From the NCBI GenBank assembly GCA_032251435.1, contig JAVVEH010000055.1, positions 1-25,102 on the forward strand: DNA of 25,102 bases, given 5' to 3'. This document shows positions 8,195-15,061 of the stretch, piece by piece. The notes below the pieces were generated by a model. The model was not told the DNA's origin and did no database searches. It saw nothing but the letters and a program-made list of their open reading frames with translations. This stretch comes from JAVVEH01 sp032251435 (lineage in GTDB: Bacteria > Verrucomicrobiota > Lentisphaeria > Oligosphaerales > MVZH01). The stretch's first letter is position 1; every line of letters begins with the position of its first letter. Both the position numbers and the translations under genes were made by a program.

Positions 8195-8227
8195 GGACCG
8201 GCAGGGCTGTTCAGGACAGCCCCGTCC
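8195..8227. repeat. Bulged hairpin before the SNF2 gene
   Basis: GGGCTGT (8204-8210) and ACAGCCC (8216-8222) form a seven-base stem with a TCAGG loop; GGAC (8195-8198) and GTCC (8224-8227) extend it across an asymmetric internal loop. It ends 23 bases before the SNF2 start codon, so it could affect translation or be a terminal arm of the element upstream. Confidence 0.65.
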
Positions 8228-8250
8228 GCGGAACGAGCTGTTTTACCATT

Positions 8251-11200
8251 ATGGGTCAAGGAATCAATAAACATTTAGCTGATCTGGCGGGACGCACCGC
8301 TTGGAATAAGGGGTTGCGCGCCTATCGCGACGGCGCGGTTCTTGACGTGTCTTCGAGCGGCAAGTTGGTCGAGGCCCGGGTCGCCAATCTGTCCGGGCGC
8401 TTTGAACGTGTTGTTTTGCGCTTGAAAAAGGGCACGGTGTCCTCCCAATGCACATGCGCCTGGCGGGCGACGGCTTTTTGTGAGCACGCGGTGGCGGGTC
8501 TGCTTAAAGCGTGTCCGGAAAACCCGGAGTTGGCGGACGCGGTGAACAGCATGGGCGACGCCGACGGCTCGCTTGGTGTGGCAGGTGACGATGCCGCCCC
8601 GTCCGCGGCGGCCGCCAACGTGTCAGTCCCCTTGTCAAGTGCCCGGGTCGCGGATAAGAAACGGACGGGGTTGCGGGCGTTGCTGGGCGGAGTCGGCGCG
8701 GCCGCCCGTCTGGATATCGAGATCGCCGGCGACGCGCCGGATCTGGAAAGCCGGTGGAACCGCTTGGAATTCCGGGTGAATATGGTTTATGGCCGCCGGA
8801 AATTCTCCGCCAGCAACATGAAACGGTTGATTGAGGTGGGCACCGCGTCCGGCGGGATGCGCTTGACCGATTTTTCCGTTCAAGAGCAACAGTTCATGCG
8901 GTTTTTACTGACCCAGGCTGAGACTGTCGGAACACGCCATGTGCTTAATTCCCATGACGCCGCGGACGCCTTTCATTGCTTGGTGAACTTTCCCTATCTG
9001 ACCTGCGCGCAAGGGCAGATCACGGTGCATGCGGAGATTCTCTCACCGCGGTTTCTAGCGGAACCGGAAAATAATCATTTTATCATCACACCCCGGTTTG
9101 AGCTGCCGGGCCATGGTCTGCTTCCCCAAAAGGGCTTGAAAACAATCGTCGGCCGCGGTGGCGCCTGGATCGGCCTGGGAACAGATTATTGGTGGCTGCC
9201 TGGCGTGACTGACGCCGCCTGGTTGCGGGGATTGATTTCCGAGGAGAGCTTAAGCTTGAGCGCCGAGGATATGGACCGGCTGGCGGCCGGTTGTGAAAAC
9301 GCCCGGTTTCCGGCGAAACTCATGCCCGCTCACGAACGTGTTGAGCTGCACGCCACCAAAGGGCAATGCTCCCCGATCCTCACCTTGGATTGGGTGGCGG
9401 TGGGCATCTCCGCCCGCCTGGAATTTGAGTATGGCGGCAAGCGCGTCGACGCTGACGGTCCCCCGTTGATCTGGGAAAAAAAACGGTTTGTCTCACGGGA
9501 TGACAAAGCGGAAAAAAAGGCTGAACGGGTGTTGCGTCGGGTCGGTTTCACGGGGTATCCCGGGCGACAAGGGATGTTTATTCTCCGCGAGCCGGAAAAG
9601 CTGCACGCCTTTTTGGAAAAAGGTGTTGATAAGCTGGACACCCGTTGGCAAGTCTACTATTCCAACCGTTTTTCCGCCAACCGGAGAAATTCCACGGATA
9701 TCCGTATGGCCGCCACGACCAAAGCGGAGAATCATGACTGGTTTGAACTGGATCTGGACTTGCAGACGGTGGATGGAGAATTGATTCCCTTGGAGGCCGT
9801 CCTCAAGGCCATGCGAGACGAGGATACATTTATCCAGCTCAAATCGGGAGCGGTCGCCAAATTGCCGGATGGACTCAGGCACTCTCTGGACATGTTGATG
9901 GGACGGACAGTGGCGCAGACTGGCAACACGGTCCGTTTTGGCAGTTACGCGGCGAACGCGGTGGACGTGGCGCTGCGGCCGTTCAGTTTGACTGACGGCG
10001 GGCGGTGGCGGCAACTGTGCGACCGCTTGCTGCAGCCGGTCACGACTGAGGGGTTACATCTCACGCCGCGGCTGGAATCGACCCTGCGCGATTACCAGCG
10101 TGAAGGTGTCGCCTGGATGCGACTGCAGGAGGAGTGTGGTTTTCACGGCATCCTGGCCGATGAGATGGGCTTGGGGAAAACGATTCAAGCCTTGTCGACT
10201 CTTTGCCGGCGGCGGCGGACGGGAGAAAGCGCGGGCCGCGCGTCATTGGTCGTCTGTCCCACAAGTCTGGTTGAAAACTGGTTGGTGGAGGCGGAAAAGT
10301 TCGCCCCTGAGCTGCAGGTCGGGGTGATTCACGGTCCTGACCGCGCCGAACGCCTGGCGGCGATTGACAGCTTTGATCTGATTATCACCTCGTACGCGTT
10401 GCTCCGGCGGGACACCGAGGAATACGGGAAATATGAATTCGACTATGTGATACTGGACGAGGCGCAGCACATAAAAAATCCCGAAACCGCCAATGCCAAG
10501 ACCTGTAAGAGTCTGCGTTCCCGGCATCGGTTGATTCTCACGGGGACACCGATTGAAAATTCCCTGCATGAGCTATGGAGCCTGTTTGATTTTCTGCTGC
10601 CGGGCATGTTGGGAACACGCAAACGGTTTCGCGAAGAGTTTGAACTCCAGGCCGCCAATGGCCTGCGAGCTGACGTGGCGCGTGAGCTGTCGGCGATGAT
10701 TCGGCCGTTCATTCTCCGGCGCAGCAAAAAAGACGTGTGCAGTCAGTTGCCGCCAAAAATTGAGCAGGTGATGTATTGTGAGCTAAGTGACCTGCAACGC
10801 CAGATGTACCGGGATATTCTCGCCGCCAGTCATCAGATGCTCAAACAAGCCAAAGAGGAAGGCTTTAATAACGCCCGTTTTGACCTGTTGGGGTTGCTTA
10901 TGCGGATGCGGCAAATTTGTTGTCATCCCGCCTTGCTTCCGGCGGCGCTTCAGCCCCAGATCGATGAGCCCTTGCCCTCGGCCAAAATGGATTTGCTCAA
11001 AGAAATCATCTTCCAGGCGATTGACAGTGACAGCCGGATGTTGATTTTCAGTCAATTCACCGGCATGCTGAAATTAATCCGCCCTTGGCTGGAAGAGCAG
11101 AATATCCGTTACCAATATCTGGACGGGAGCACCAAAGACCGCCTGAAGCGGGTGAATGACTTTAACGAGGATCCGTCCATTCCCGTCTTTCTGATCAGCT

Positions 11201-11484
11201 TAAAAGCGGGTGGAACCGGACTCAATTTGACCGGGGCCGACACGGTGATTCATTACGATCAATGGTGGAATCCGATGGTGGAGGATCAAGCGACGGACCG
11301 CAGTCACCGCATTGGGCAGAAAAAATCGGTCACCTCGATCAAACTGGTGGCCCGGAACACGGTGGAAGAGAAGATTCTCGCCCTTCAAGCCGACAAACGG
11401 GAGTTGTTCAATCAGCTTCTGGCGGGAGCGCAGACAAAGCTCGGGGAACTCAAGCCAGAGGACTTCGATTTCTTGCTTTCCTGA
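8251..11484 (+). CDS. SNF2-family DNA translocase with SWIM zinc finger
   Basis: A 1077-residue bacterial SNF2/Rad54-type ATPase that should move along double-stranded DNA and remodel bound proteins. An N-terminal SWIM zinc finger (Cys67, Cys69, Cys77, His79; CxC-x7-CxH) is followed by about 500 residues typical of bacterial SNF2-associated regions. The ATPase core begins near residue 610: Walker A DEMGLGKT with Lys643, DEAQ box 736-739, LTGTPIENSLHELWSLFDF, then the second RecA lobe with LIFSQFTGML, YLDGSTK, SLKAGGTGLNLTGAD, DQWWNP and DRSHRIGQ (about 1016-1023). All motor motifs are intact. ATG 8251 has no clear Shine-Dalgarno site. Such proteins occur alone or inside defence islands; here its nearest downstream neighbour is a toxin-antitoxin operon, but with its own promoter, so a shared role is not shown. 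Confidence 0.93.
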   Translation: MGQGINKHLADLAGRTAWNKGLRAYRDGAVLDVSSSGKLVEARVANLSGRFERVVLRLKKGTVSSQCTCAWRATAFCEHAVAGLLKACPENPELADAVNSMGDADGSLGVAGDDAAPSAAAANVSVPLSSARVADKKRTGLRALLGGVGAAARLDIEIAGDAPDLESRWNRLEFRVNMVYGRRKFSASNMKRLIEVGTASGGMRLTDFSVQEQQFMRFLLTQAETVGTRHVLNSHDAADAFHCLVNFPYLTCAQGQITVHAEILSPRFLAEPENNHFIITPRFELPGHGLLPQKGLKTIVGRGGAWIGLGTDYWWLPGVTDAAWLRGLISEESLSLSAEDMDRLAAGCENARFPAKLMPAHERVELHATKGQCSPILTLDWVAVGISARLEFEYGGKRVDADGPPLIWEKKRFVSRDDKAEKKAERVLRRVGFTGYPGRQGMFILREPEKLHAFLEKGVDKLDTRWQVYYSNRFSANRRNSTDIRMAATTKAENHDWFELDLDLQTVDGELIPLEAVLKAMRDEDTFIQLKSGAVAKLPDGLRHSLDMLMGRTVAQTGNTVRFGSYAANAVDVALRPFSLTDGGRWRQLCDRLLQPVTTEGLHLTPRLESTLRDYQREGVAWMRLQEECGFHGILADEMGLGKTIQALSTLCRRRRTGESAGRASLVVCPTSLVENWLVEAEKFAPELQVGVIHGPDRAERLAAIDSFDLIITSYALLRRDTEEYGKYEFDYVILDEAQHIKNPETANAKTCKSLRSRHRLILTGTPIENSLHELWSLFDFLLPGMLGTRKRFREEFELQAANGLRADVARELSAMIRPFILRRSKKDVCSQLPPKIEQVMYCELSDLQRQMYRDILAASHQMLKQAKEEGFNNARFDLLGLLMRMRQICCHPALLPAALQPQIDEPLPSAKMDLLKEIIFQAIDSDSRMLIFSQFTGMLKLIRPWLEEQNIRYQYLDGSTKDRLKRVNDFNEDPSIPVFLISLKAGGTGLNLTGADTVIHYDQWWNPMVEDQATDRSHRIGQKKSVTSIKLVARNTVEEKILALQADKRELFNQLLAGAQTKLGELKPEDFDFLLS

Positions 11485-11543
11485 CCCCAGCCCGGTGCTT
11501 GAGATGATTTCGACATGTTTATGTCTCAAACGCACCCCAAATG

Positions 11544-11555
11544 CCGGTATAGCAG
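11544..11555. promoter_or_regulatory. Putative HipB operator, distal copy
   Basis: CCGGTATAGCAG is a partial palindrome (four of six pairs) followed by TAA. It shares the pattern CCG-N-TAT-N-GC-N-GTAA with the copy at 11616-11627, 72 bases downstream. The two sites bracket the AT-rich promoter region of the hip operon, as expected for an autoregulating HTH antitoxin. Operator function is inference. Confidence 0.4.
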
Positions 11556-11586
11556 TAAAAAATAGGGTTTTCTTTTAATTTATTGC

Positions 11587-11614
11587 TTGCACACCAGCAA
11601 ATCGGCTACATATT
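11587..11614 (+). promoter_or_regulatory. Candidate hip operon promoter
   Basis: A weak pair, TTGCAC (11587-11592) and CATATT (11609-11614), is separated by 16 bases in an AT-rich stretch unlike the surrounding high-GC sequence. The -10-like element touches the proximal operator candidate, so repressor binding would block polymerase. Matches to consensus are modest. Confidence 0.3.
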
Positions 11615-11615
11615 T

Positions 11616-11627
11616 CCGCTATGGCGG
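11616..11627. promoter_or_regulatory. Putative HipB operator, proximal copy
   Basis: CCGCTATGGCGG pairs at five of six positions and is followed by TAA, like the distal copy. It lies 36 bases before the hipB start codon, directly downstream of the promoter candidate. It is the better palindrome of the two. Confidence 0.45.
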
Positions 11628-11663
11628 TAATTTTTAGTGTTCATTTCAGTTAGGAATGTTTAC

Positions 11664-11912
11664 ATGTCCGGCACTTCAGAGCAACCTCTTACAGCAGACA
11701 TTATTGGCAATGAAATCCGGCGCCATCGCAAAGCGGCCGGGCTGACTCAGAAGAACCTGGCGGATTTCGCCGGCATCGGCAAGACCGCGGTTTTTGATAT
11801 TGAGAAAGGCAAGCCCACGGCGCGCCTGAAGACGCTGCTGTCTGTTTTGAATGTCCTGAACATGCGCCTGCAGCTAAACTGCCCACTGCCAAAGGAGGAT
11901 GAGCATGCGTAA
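11664..11912 (+). CDS. hipB: HipB-like HTH antitoxin/repressor
   Basis: An 82-residue protein with an XRE/HipB-type helix-turn-helix at about residues 13-70: IIGNEIRRHRKAAGLTQKNLADFAGIGKTAVFDIEKG, with the LTQ...LA...G turn and the recognition helix at GIGKTAVFDIEKG, followed by a dimerisation helix. ATG 11664 is preceded by AGGA at 8 bases; a GTG at 11637 would add nine residues and overlaps the promoter region less plausibly. In HipA-type systems HipB dimers bind operators and repress the operon. The stop codon overlaps the next gene by eight bases, so the genes should be translationally coupled. It sits first in a hipB-hipS-hipT order. Confidence 0.88.
   Translation: MSGTSEQPLTADIIGNEIRRHRKAAGLTQKNLADFAGIGKTAVFDIEKGKPTARLKTLLSVLNVLNMRLQLNCPLPKEDEHA
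11893..11898 (+). promoter_or_regulatory. hipS ribosome binding site
   Basis: AGGAGG inside the end of hipB is the strongest Shine-Dalgarno sequence of the window. It abuts ATG 11899 with no spacing but lies six bases before ATG 11905, so the second ATG is the likely start. Confidence 0.75.
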
Positions 11913-12222
11913 GGCAGGCGTCTGTATGCATGGTATCCCCGCCGGTTATCTTGTTGAAGAAAAAGCAGGGGGGGAGTATCGTTTCACATACTTGGCGGAA
12001 TATAACGGTCCGCCGATTTCACTCACGCTCCCTTTGCGTGACGGAAGCTACCACTTCGAGGAATTTCCGGCGTTTTTTGAGGGGCTTCTCCCCGAGGGGA
12101 TCATGCTTGAGGGACTGCTGCGTCAGGCCAAGATCGACCGCGATGACACCTTTGGCCAGCTGCTGGCGGTTGGTCATGACCTGGTGGGGGCGGTGACTGT
12201 CCTGGAGGCGGATACGGAATGA
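11905..12222 (+). CDS. hipS: HipS-like antitoxin (free HipA N-terminal domain)
   Basis: A 105-residue protein corresponding to the N-terminal subdomain of HipA-family kinases. Family traits are visible: GIPAGYLVEE, YLAEYNGPPISLTLPLRD, FPAFFEGLLPEG and the helix LLRQAKIDRDDTFGQLLAVGHDLVGAVTV. In classical HipA this domain is fused to the kinase; here it is a separate gene ending four bases inside the next frame (ATGA). In the HipBST system of enteropathogenic E. coli the equivalent HipS is the actual antitoxin, binding the kinase HipT. A split caused by sequencing error is unlikely because the next frame begins with its own ATG and the combined architecture matches HipBST. The start is set by the AGGAGG site upstream. 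Confidence 0.88.
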   Translation: MRKAGVCMHGIPAGYLVEEKAGGEYRFTYLAEYNGPPISLTLPLRDGSYHFEEFPAFFEGLLPEGIMLEGLLRQAKIDRDDTFGQLLAVGHDLVGAVTVLEADTE

Positions 12223-13160
12223 ATCGCTGCCCGCTGACATATGAGGCGATAGCGGCTGACGCGGACTATTCGGCCAAGGGATTGCGCGGGCTTTCCCCGC
12301 GCCTGGGAGAGTTGCGTCCGTTTCCCTATTCAGTCGAGGAGCAGGTGCGTGAAGCCGCTCTGCGCGCCCGGCATATGTCCATTCAGGGCGTGCAGCCGAA
12401 ACTGAGCGTGAAACTGAATGTCAAGGCTGGTTTATTCGAGGTGGTGAATACTGGCGGTCGTTACATCTTAAAACCCCGGAATCCCATGTATCCGGAACTT
12501 CCGGAAAATGAGGATCTGAGCATGCGGCTAGCCAAGTCGGTCGGCATCGACGTTCCGTTTCACGGGCTGATTCGTTGTTCGGACGGCAGCCGGAGCTACA
12601 TCATCCGCCGGTTTGACCGGATCGGGAACAACAAACTGGCGGTCGAGGATTTCGCTCAACTCTCCGGCGAATCCCGCGAAACCAAATACCGTTCCAGTGT
12701 GGAAAAAGTGGCCGCGCTTACAAACTACTGCACGTTTCCCGCGGTCGAACGGGTTCGTTTGTTCCGGCGGCTCTTGTTTAATTTTGTCATCGGCAACGAA
12801 GATATGCATCTAAAAAATTTTTCCCTGATTACCCGGGGGGCTAAAACAGAGCTGGCTCCCGCTTACGACTTTCTGAATACGACGGCTGTTTTTCGTGTCA
12901 TGGGGCGCGGCGTGGACGACATAGAAGAGAGCGCCCTGCCGTTGAACGGCAAAAAACGAAAACTTTCCCGTTCTGACTGGATTGACTATCTGGCGTACGA
13001 TCGTCTGGGGTTGCCTGAAGGTCCGGTTAACCAAATCCTGCGGGATTTAGAGGATGCCGCGAACGTCTGGGCGGACACGGTCGCCATCAGTTTTCTATCC
13101 CCGGCTCATCAGGATATCTATCAGGAAGTGATCACCCGTCGGCTCGGCACTATTCTCTGA
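12219..13160 (+). CDS. hipT: HipT-like serine/threonine kinase toxin
   Basis: A 313-residue HipA-family kinase lacking the N-terminal subdomain, which is encoded separately by hipS. The glycine-rich ATP loop carries SIQGVQPK (Ser54 to Lys61); in E. coli HipT the corresponding loop serines are autophosphorylated and control activity, and only the first is kept here. Catalytic Asp195 lies in GNEDMHLKN and the metal-binding Asp217 in APAYDFLN, so the kinase looks active. YILKP (Lys85) probably contacts ATP. HipT phosphorylates tryptophanyl-tRNA synthetase in E. coli, whereas classical HipA targets glutamyl-tRNA synthetase; the target here is unknown. Length and gene order match HipBST. It overlaps hipS by four bases, so expression is coupled. 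Confidence 0.9.
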   Translation: MNRCPLTYEAIAADADYSAKGLRGLSPRLGELRPFPYSVEEQVREAALRARHMSIQGVQPKLSVKLNVKAGLFEVVNTGGRYILKPRNPMYPELPENEDLSMRLAKSVGIDVPFHGLIRCSDGSRSYIIRRFDRIGNNKLAVEDFAQLSGESRETKYRSSVEKVAALTNYCTFPAVERVRLFRRLLFNFVIGNEDMHLKNFSLITRGAKTELAPAYDFLNTTAVFRVMGRGVDDIEESALPLNGKKRKLSRSDWIDYLAYDRLGLPEGPVNQILRDLEDAANVWADTVAISFLSPAHQDIYQEVITRRLGTIL

Positions 13161-13193
13161 CGGTTGGAAGAACAACAAGTATCTGGATTGAGC

Positions 13194-13583
13194 ATGAAGA
13201 AAAATGCGATGAACAACAAAAAGCAGCGCGTGGTTGTCGTCGGCGCCAGCCCGAAACCGGAACGTTATTCCAATCAGGCGGTGCGCTTGCTTGCCCGGCA
13301 CGGGCACGAGGTGGTGCCCGTTCATCCGGCGGCCACGGACATCGAGGGGATTCCGGCGGTGTCCTGTTTGGCTGATGTGGAAGGACATGTCGACACCATC
13401 ACGCTGTATGTTTCCGGTGCCCGCTCGTCGGCTTTGGCCGACGCGATCATCCGCCTGCGCCCTGGCCGGGTGATTTTCAATCCGGGGACGGAAAATCCAG
13501 CGCTTCAGGCGGCCTTGAACGATCACGGCATCGCCACGGAAGAGGCGTGCACGCTGGTGTTGGTCAACAGCGGGCAGTTTTAG
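13194..13583 (+). CDS. CoA-binding domain protein (YccU-like)
   Basis: A 129-residue single-domain Rossmann protein of the CoA-binding (YccU) type. The nucleotide loop is VVVVGASPKPERYSN, followed by the helix QAVRLLARHGHEVVPVHP and the typical DTITLYVSGARSS, RVIFNPGTENPALQAAL and TEEACTLVLVNSGQF blocks, which correspond to the conserved ends of the family. These proteins bind CoA or a related nucleotide, but their role is unknown. Starts at ATG 13194 or 13209 are both possible; TTG 13164 is less likely. Ribosome binding is weak. It starts 33 bases after hipT and could be read from the same transcript, though it is not a known part of that system. Confidence 0.85.
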   Translation: MKKNAMNNKKQRVVVVGASPKPERYSNQAVRLLARHGHEVVPVHPAATDIEGIPAVSCLADVEGHVDTITLYVSGARSSALADAIIRLRPGRVIFNPGTENPALQAALNDHGIATEEACTLVLVNSGQF

Positions 13584-13668
13584 ACGGCGCGCGCTTTTTA
13601 TCTCCAGGGACCCGGGCCCATGCGGGAATAAATGCCGCGATGTCGCTGGCCGCCAGAGCTTTTCATCC

Positions 13669-13696
13669 TTGCTTTTCACTCCCGGTGTCTTATGGT
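13669..13696 (+). promoter_or_regulatory. Weak promoter candidate for pyrC
   Basis: TTGCTT (13669-13674) and TATGGT (13691-13696, four of six -10 bases) are 16 bases apart in the 173-base gap before pyrC. The -35 match is poor. Confidence 0.2.
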
Positions 13697-13756
13697 AAAG
13701 AATCCGTGAACGCAGGTGAATCTCCGCTTATTTATGCATTAGCGAGGTAATGGATC

Positions 13757-15034
13757 ATGACTGATCAAGGACTGGTTTTCAAGGGCGCCCGGGTGATTGA
13801 CCCGGCCAATGAAGTTGACGCGGTGGTGGATGTCGCCGTCCAGCATGGCGTGTTTGTCGATCCCGCCAGTCTTTCCGCCCCGGAGATCATTGATCTCACC
13901 GGCCGCGTGCTGGCCCCGGGGTTTGTGGATATGCATGTTCATCTGCGCGATCCGGGCCAGACGGAAAAAGAAGATCTCCAGACCGCCACCGCCGCCGCCG
14001 CCGCGGGCGGCTTCACGACTGTGGTGGCCATGCCGAACACGGCGCCGGTCATGGACGATCCTGACCGGGTGAGGGAACTCCTCCTGCGGGCCGAACGGGA
14101 GGGGGGGGCGCGCGTGTTGCAAACCGCCGCCATGACACAAGGACTGCGGGGATTGAAGCTGACGGATTTCGCCGCCTTGAAGGCGGCGGGAGCGGTGGCC
14201 TTGACCGACGACGGCGCCAGTATCCAGGACGCTTCGATCATGCGGGAAGCGCTCATCCAAGCGGCGCAGAACCGTATGGTTGTTTTGGATCATTGCGAGC
14301 ACGCCGGGCTGTCCGGGGGCGGGGTGATCGCCATCGGCGAAATCAGCCGCAAACTCAGCTTAAAAGGTAAGCCGGTCTCGTCCGAGGATGTCATGATCGC
14401 GCGCAACGCGGTGCTGGCCAATGAGACCGGCTGCCCGGTTCATCTCCAGCACGTCAGCACCGCCGCCGGTATCGAAATTGCCCGGATGGCCCGCTGGGCG
14501 GGCTGGCCAGTCACCTGCGAAGTCACCCCCCATCATTTTTGTCTGACCGATGAGGCGGTTCTCACCCAAGGGGCCAACGCCAAGATGAATCCTCCCTTGC
14601 GGTCTGAACAACACCGGCAGGCGTTGCTCAAAGGCTTGTGTGACGGCACCGTCTCTGTCATCGCGACAGATCACGCGCCCCATACGGAAGAGGAAAAATC
14701 CCGGGATATCGCCAAGGCCCCGAACGGGGTTATCGGTTTGGAAACAGCGGTGCGGCTGTCGTTAAAAGAACTCTACCATTCGGGTCTTCTCGAATTGCCG
14801 GATCTGATCGCCAAGTTCACCATCGGGCCCTGTGTGGTCCTCGGTCTGCCCTACGGCACACTGACGATCGGCCGGCCCGCTGATATCACGATTCTTGATT
14901 TGGACGCGGCTTGGACGATTGATGTCACCACGTTTAAATCCAAAGCGCGGAATTCGCCCTTTGACGGCTGGCAGGGCCGGGGGAAAGCCGTGGGGACCCT
15001 CGTTGGCGGCGCATGGGTTTACCGGGACTGCTGA
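13757..15034 (+). CDS. pyrC: Dihydroorotase, class I
   Basis: Dihydroorotase closes carbamoyl-aspartate to dihydroorotate in pyrimidine synthesis. The 425-residue length and motifs fit the class I enzymes of the amidohydrolase superfamily. GFVDMHVHLRDPG carries zinc ligands His60 and His62 and the substrate-binding Arg64. GGFTTVVAMPNTAPV, the zinc-ligand segments LDHCEHAGL and HLQHVSTAAG, and ATDHAPHT with catalytic Asp305 are all present. LTDDGASIQD holds the Asp that often replaces carboxylated lysine in this class. GAGGT lies eight bases before ATG 13757. No pyrB or other pyrimidine gene is adjacent, so the common pyrBC arrangement is absent. No inactive-homologue changes are seen, so this is probably the working enzyme. 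Confidence 0.95.
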   Translation: MTDQGLVFKGARVIDPANEVDAVVDVAVQHGVFVDPASLSAPEIIDLTGRVLAPGFVDMHVHLRDPGQTEKEDLQTATAAAAAGGFTTVVAMPNTAPVMDDPDRVRELLLRAEREGGARVLQTAAMTQGLRGLKLTDFAALKAAGAVALTDDGASIQDASIMREALIQAAQNRMVVLDHCEHAGLSGGGVIAIGEISRKLSLKGKPVSSEDVMIARNAVLANETGCPVHLQHVSTAAGIEIARMARWAGWPVTCEVTPHHFCLTDEAVLTQGANAKMNPPLRSEQHRQALLKGLCDGTVSVIATDHAPHTEEEKSRDIAKAPNGVIGLETAVRLSLKELYHSGLLELPDLIAKFTIGPCVVLGLPYGTLTIGRPADITILDLDAAWTIDVTTFKSKARNSPFDGWQGRGKAVGTLVGGAWVYRDC

Positions 15035-15061
15035 CCCACGGGGAAAAGCGAAGCCACTTTA

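Larger units (their letters stand above)
7908..8250. other. Intergenic region packed with inverted repeats
   Basis: The 343 bases between fusA and the SNF2 gene hold no credible gene but at least five strong inverted repeats, listed separately. The middle part (about 8080-8180), with a CCCCGGGC-GTT-GCCCGGGG hairpin followed by GGCTACGATGCTGACACC and a CCAGGGCTGAA segment, resembles interspersed palindromic elements that I associate with planctomycete-type genomes; copy number cannot be judged from one window. None of the hairpins has a T run typical of intrinsic termination. Confidence 0.6.

Noticed and set aside
11905..13160. hipS and hipT as a frameshifted single hipA gene
   Set aside because: The two frames overlap in a normal ATGA coupling, hipS has a strong own ribosome binding site, and the split agrees with HipBST architecture.
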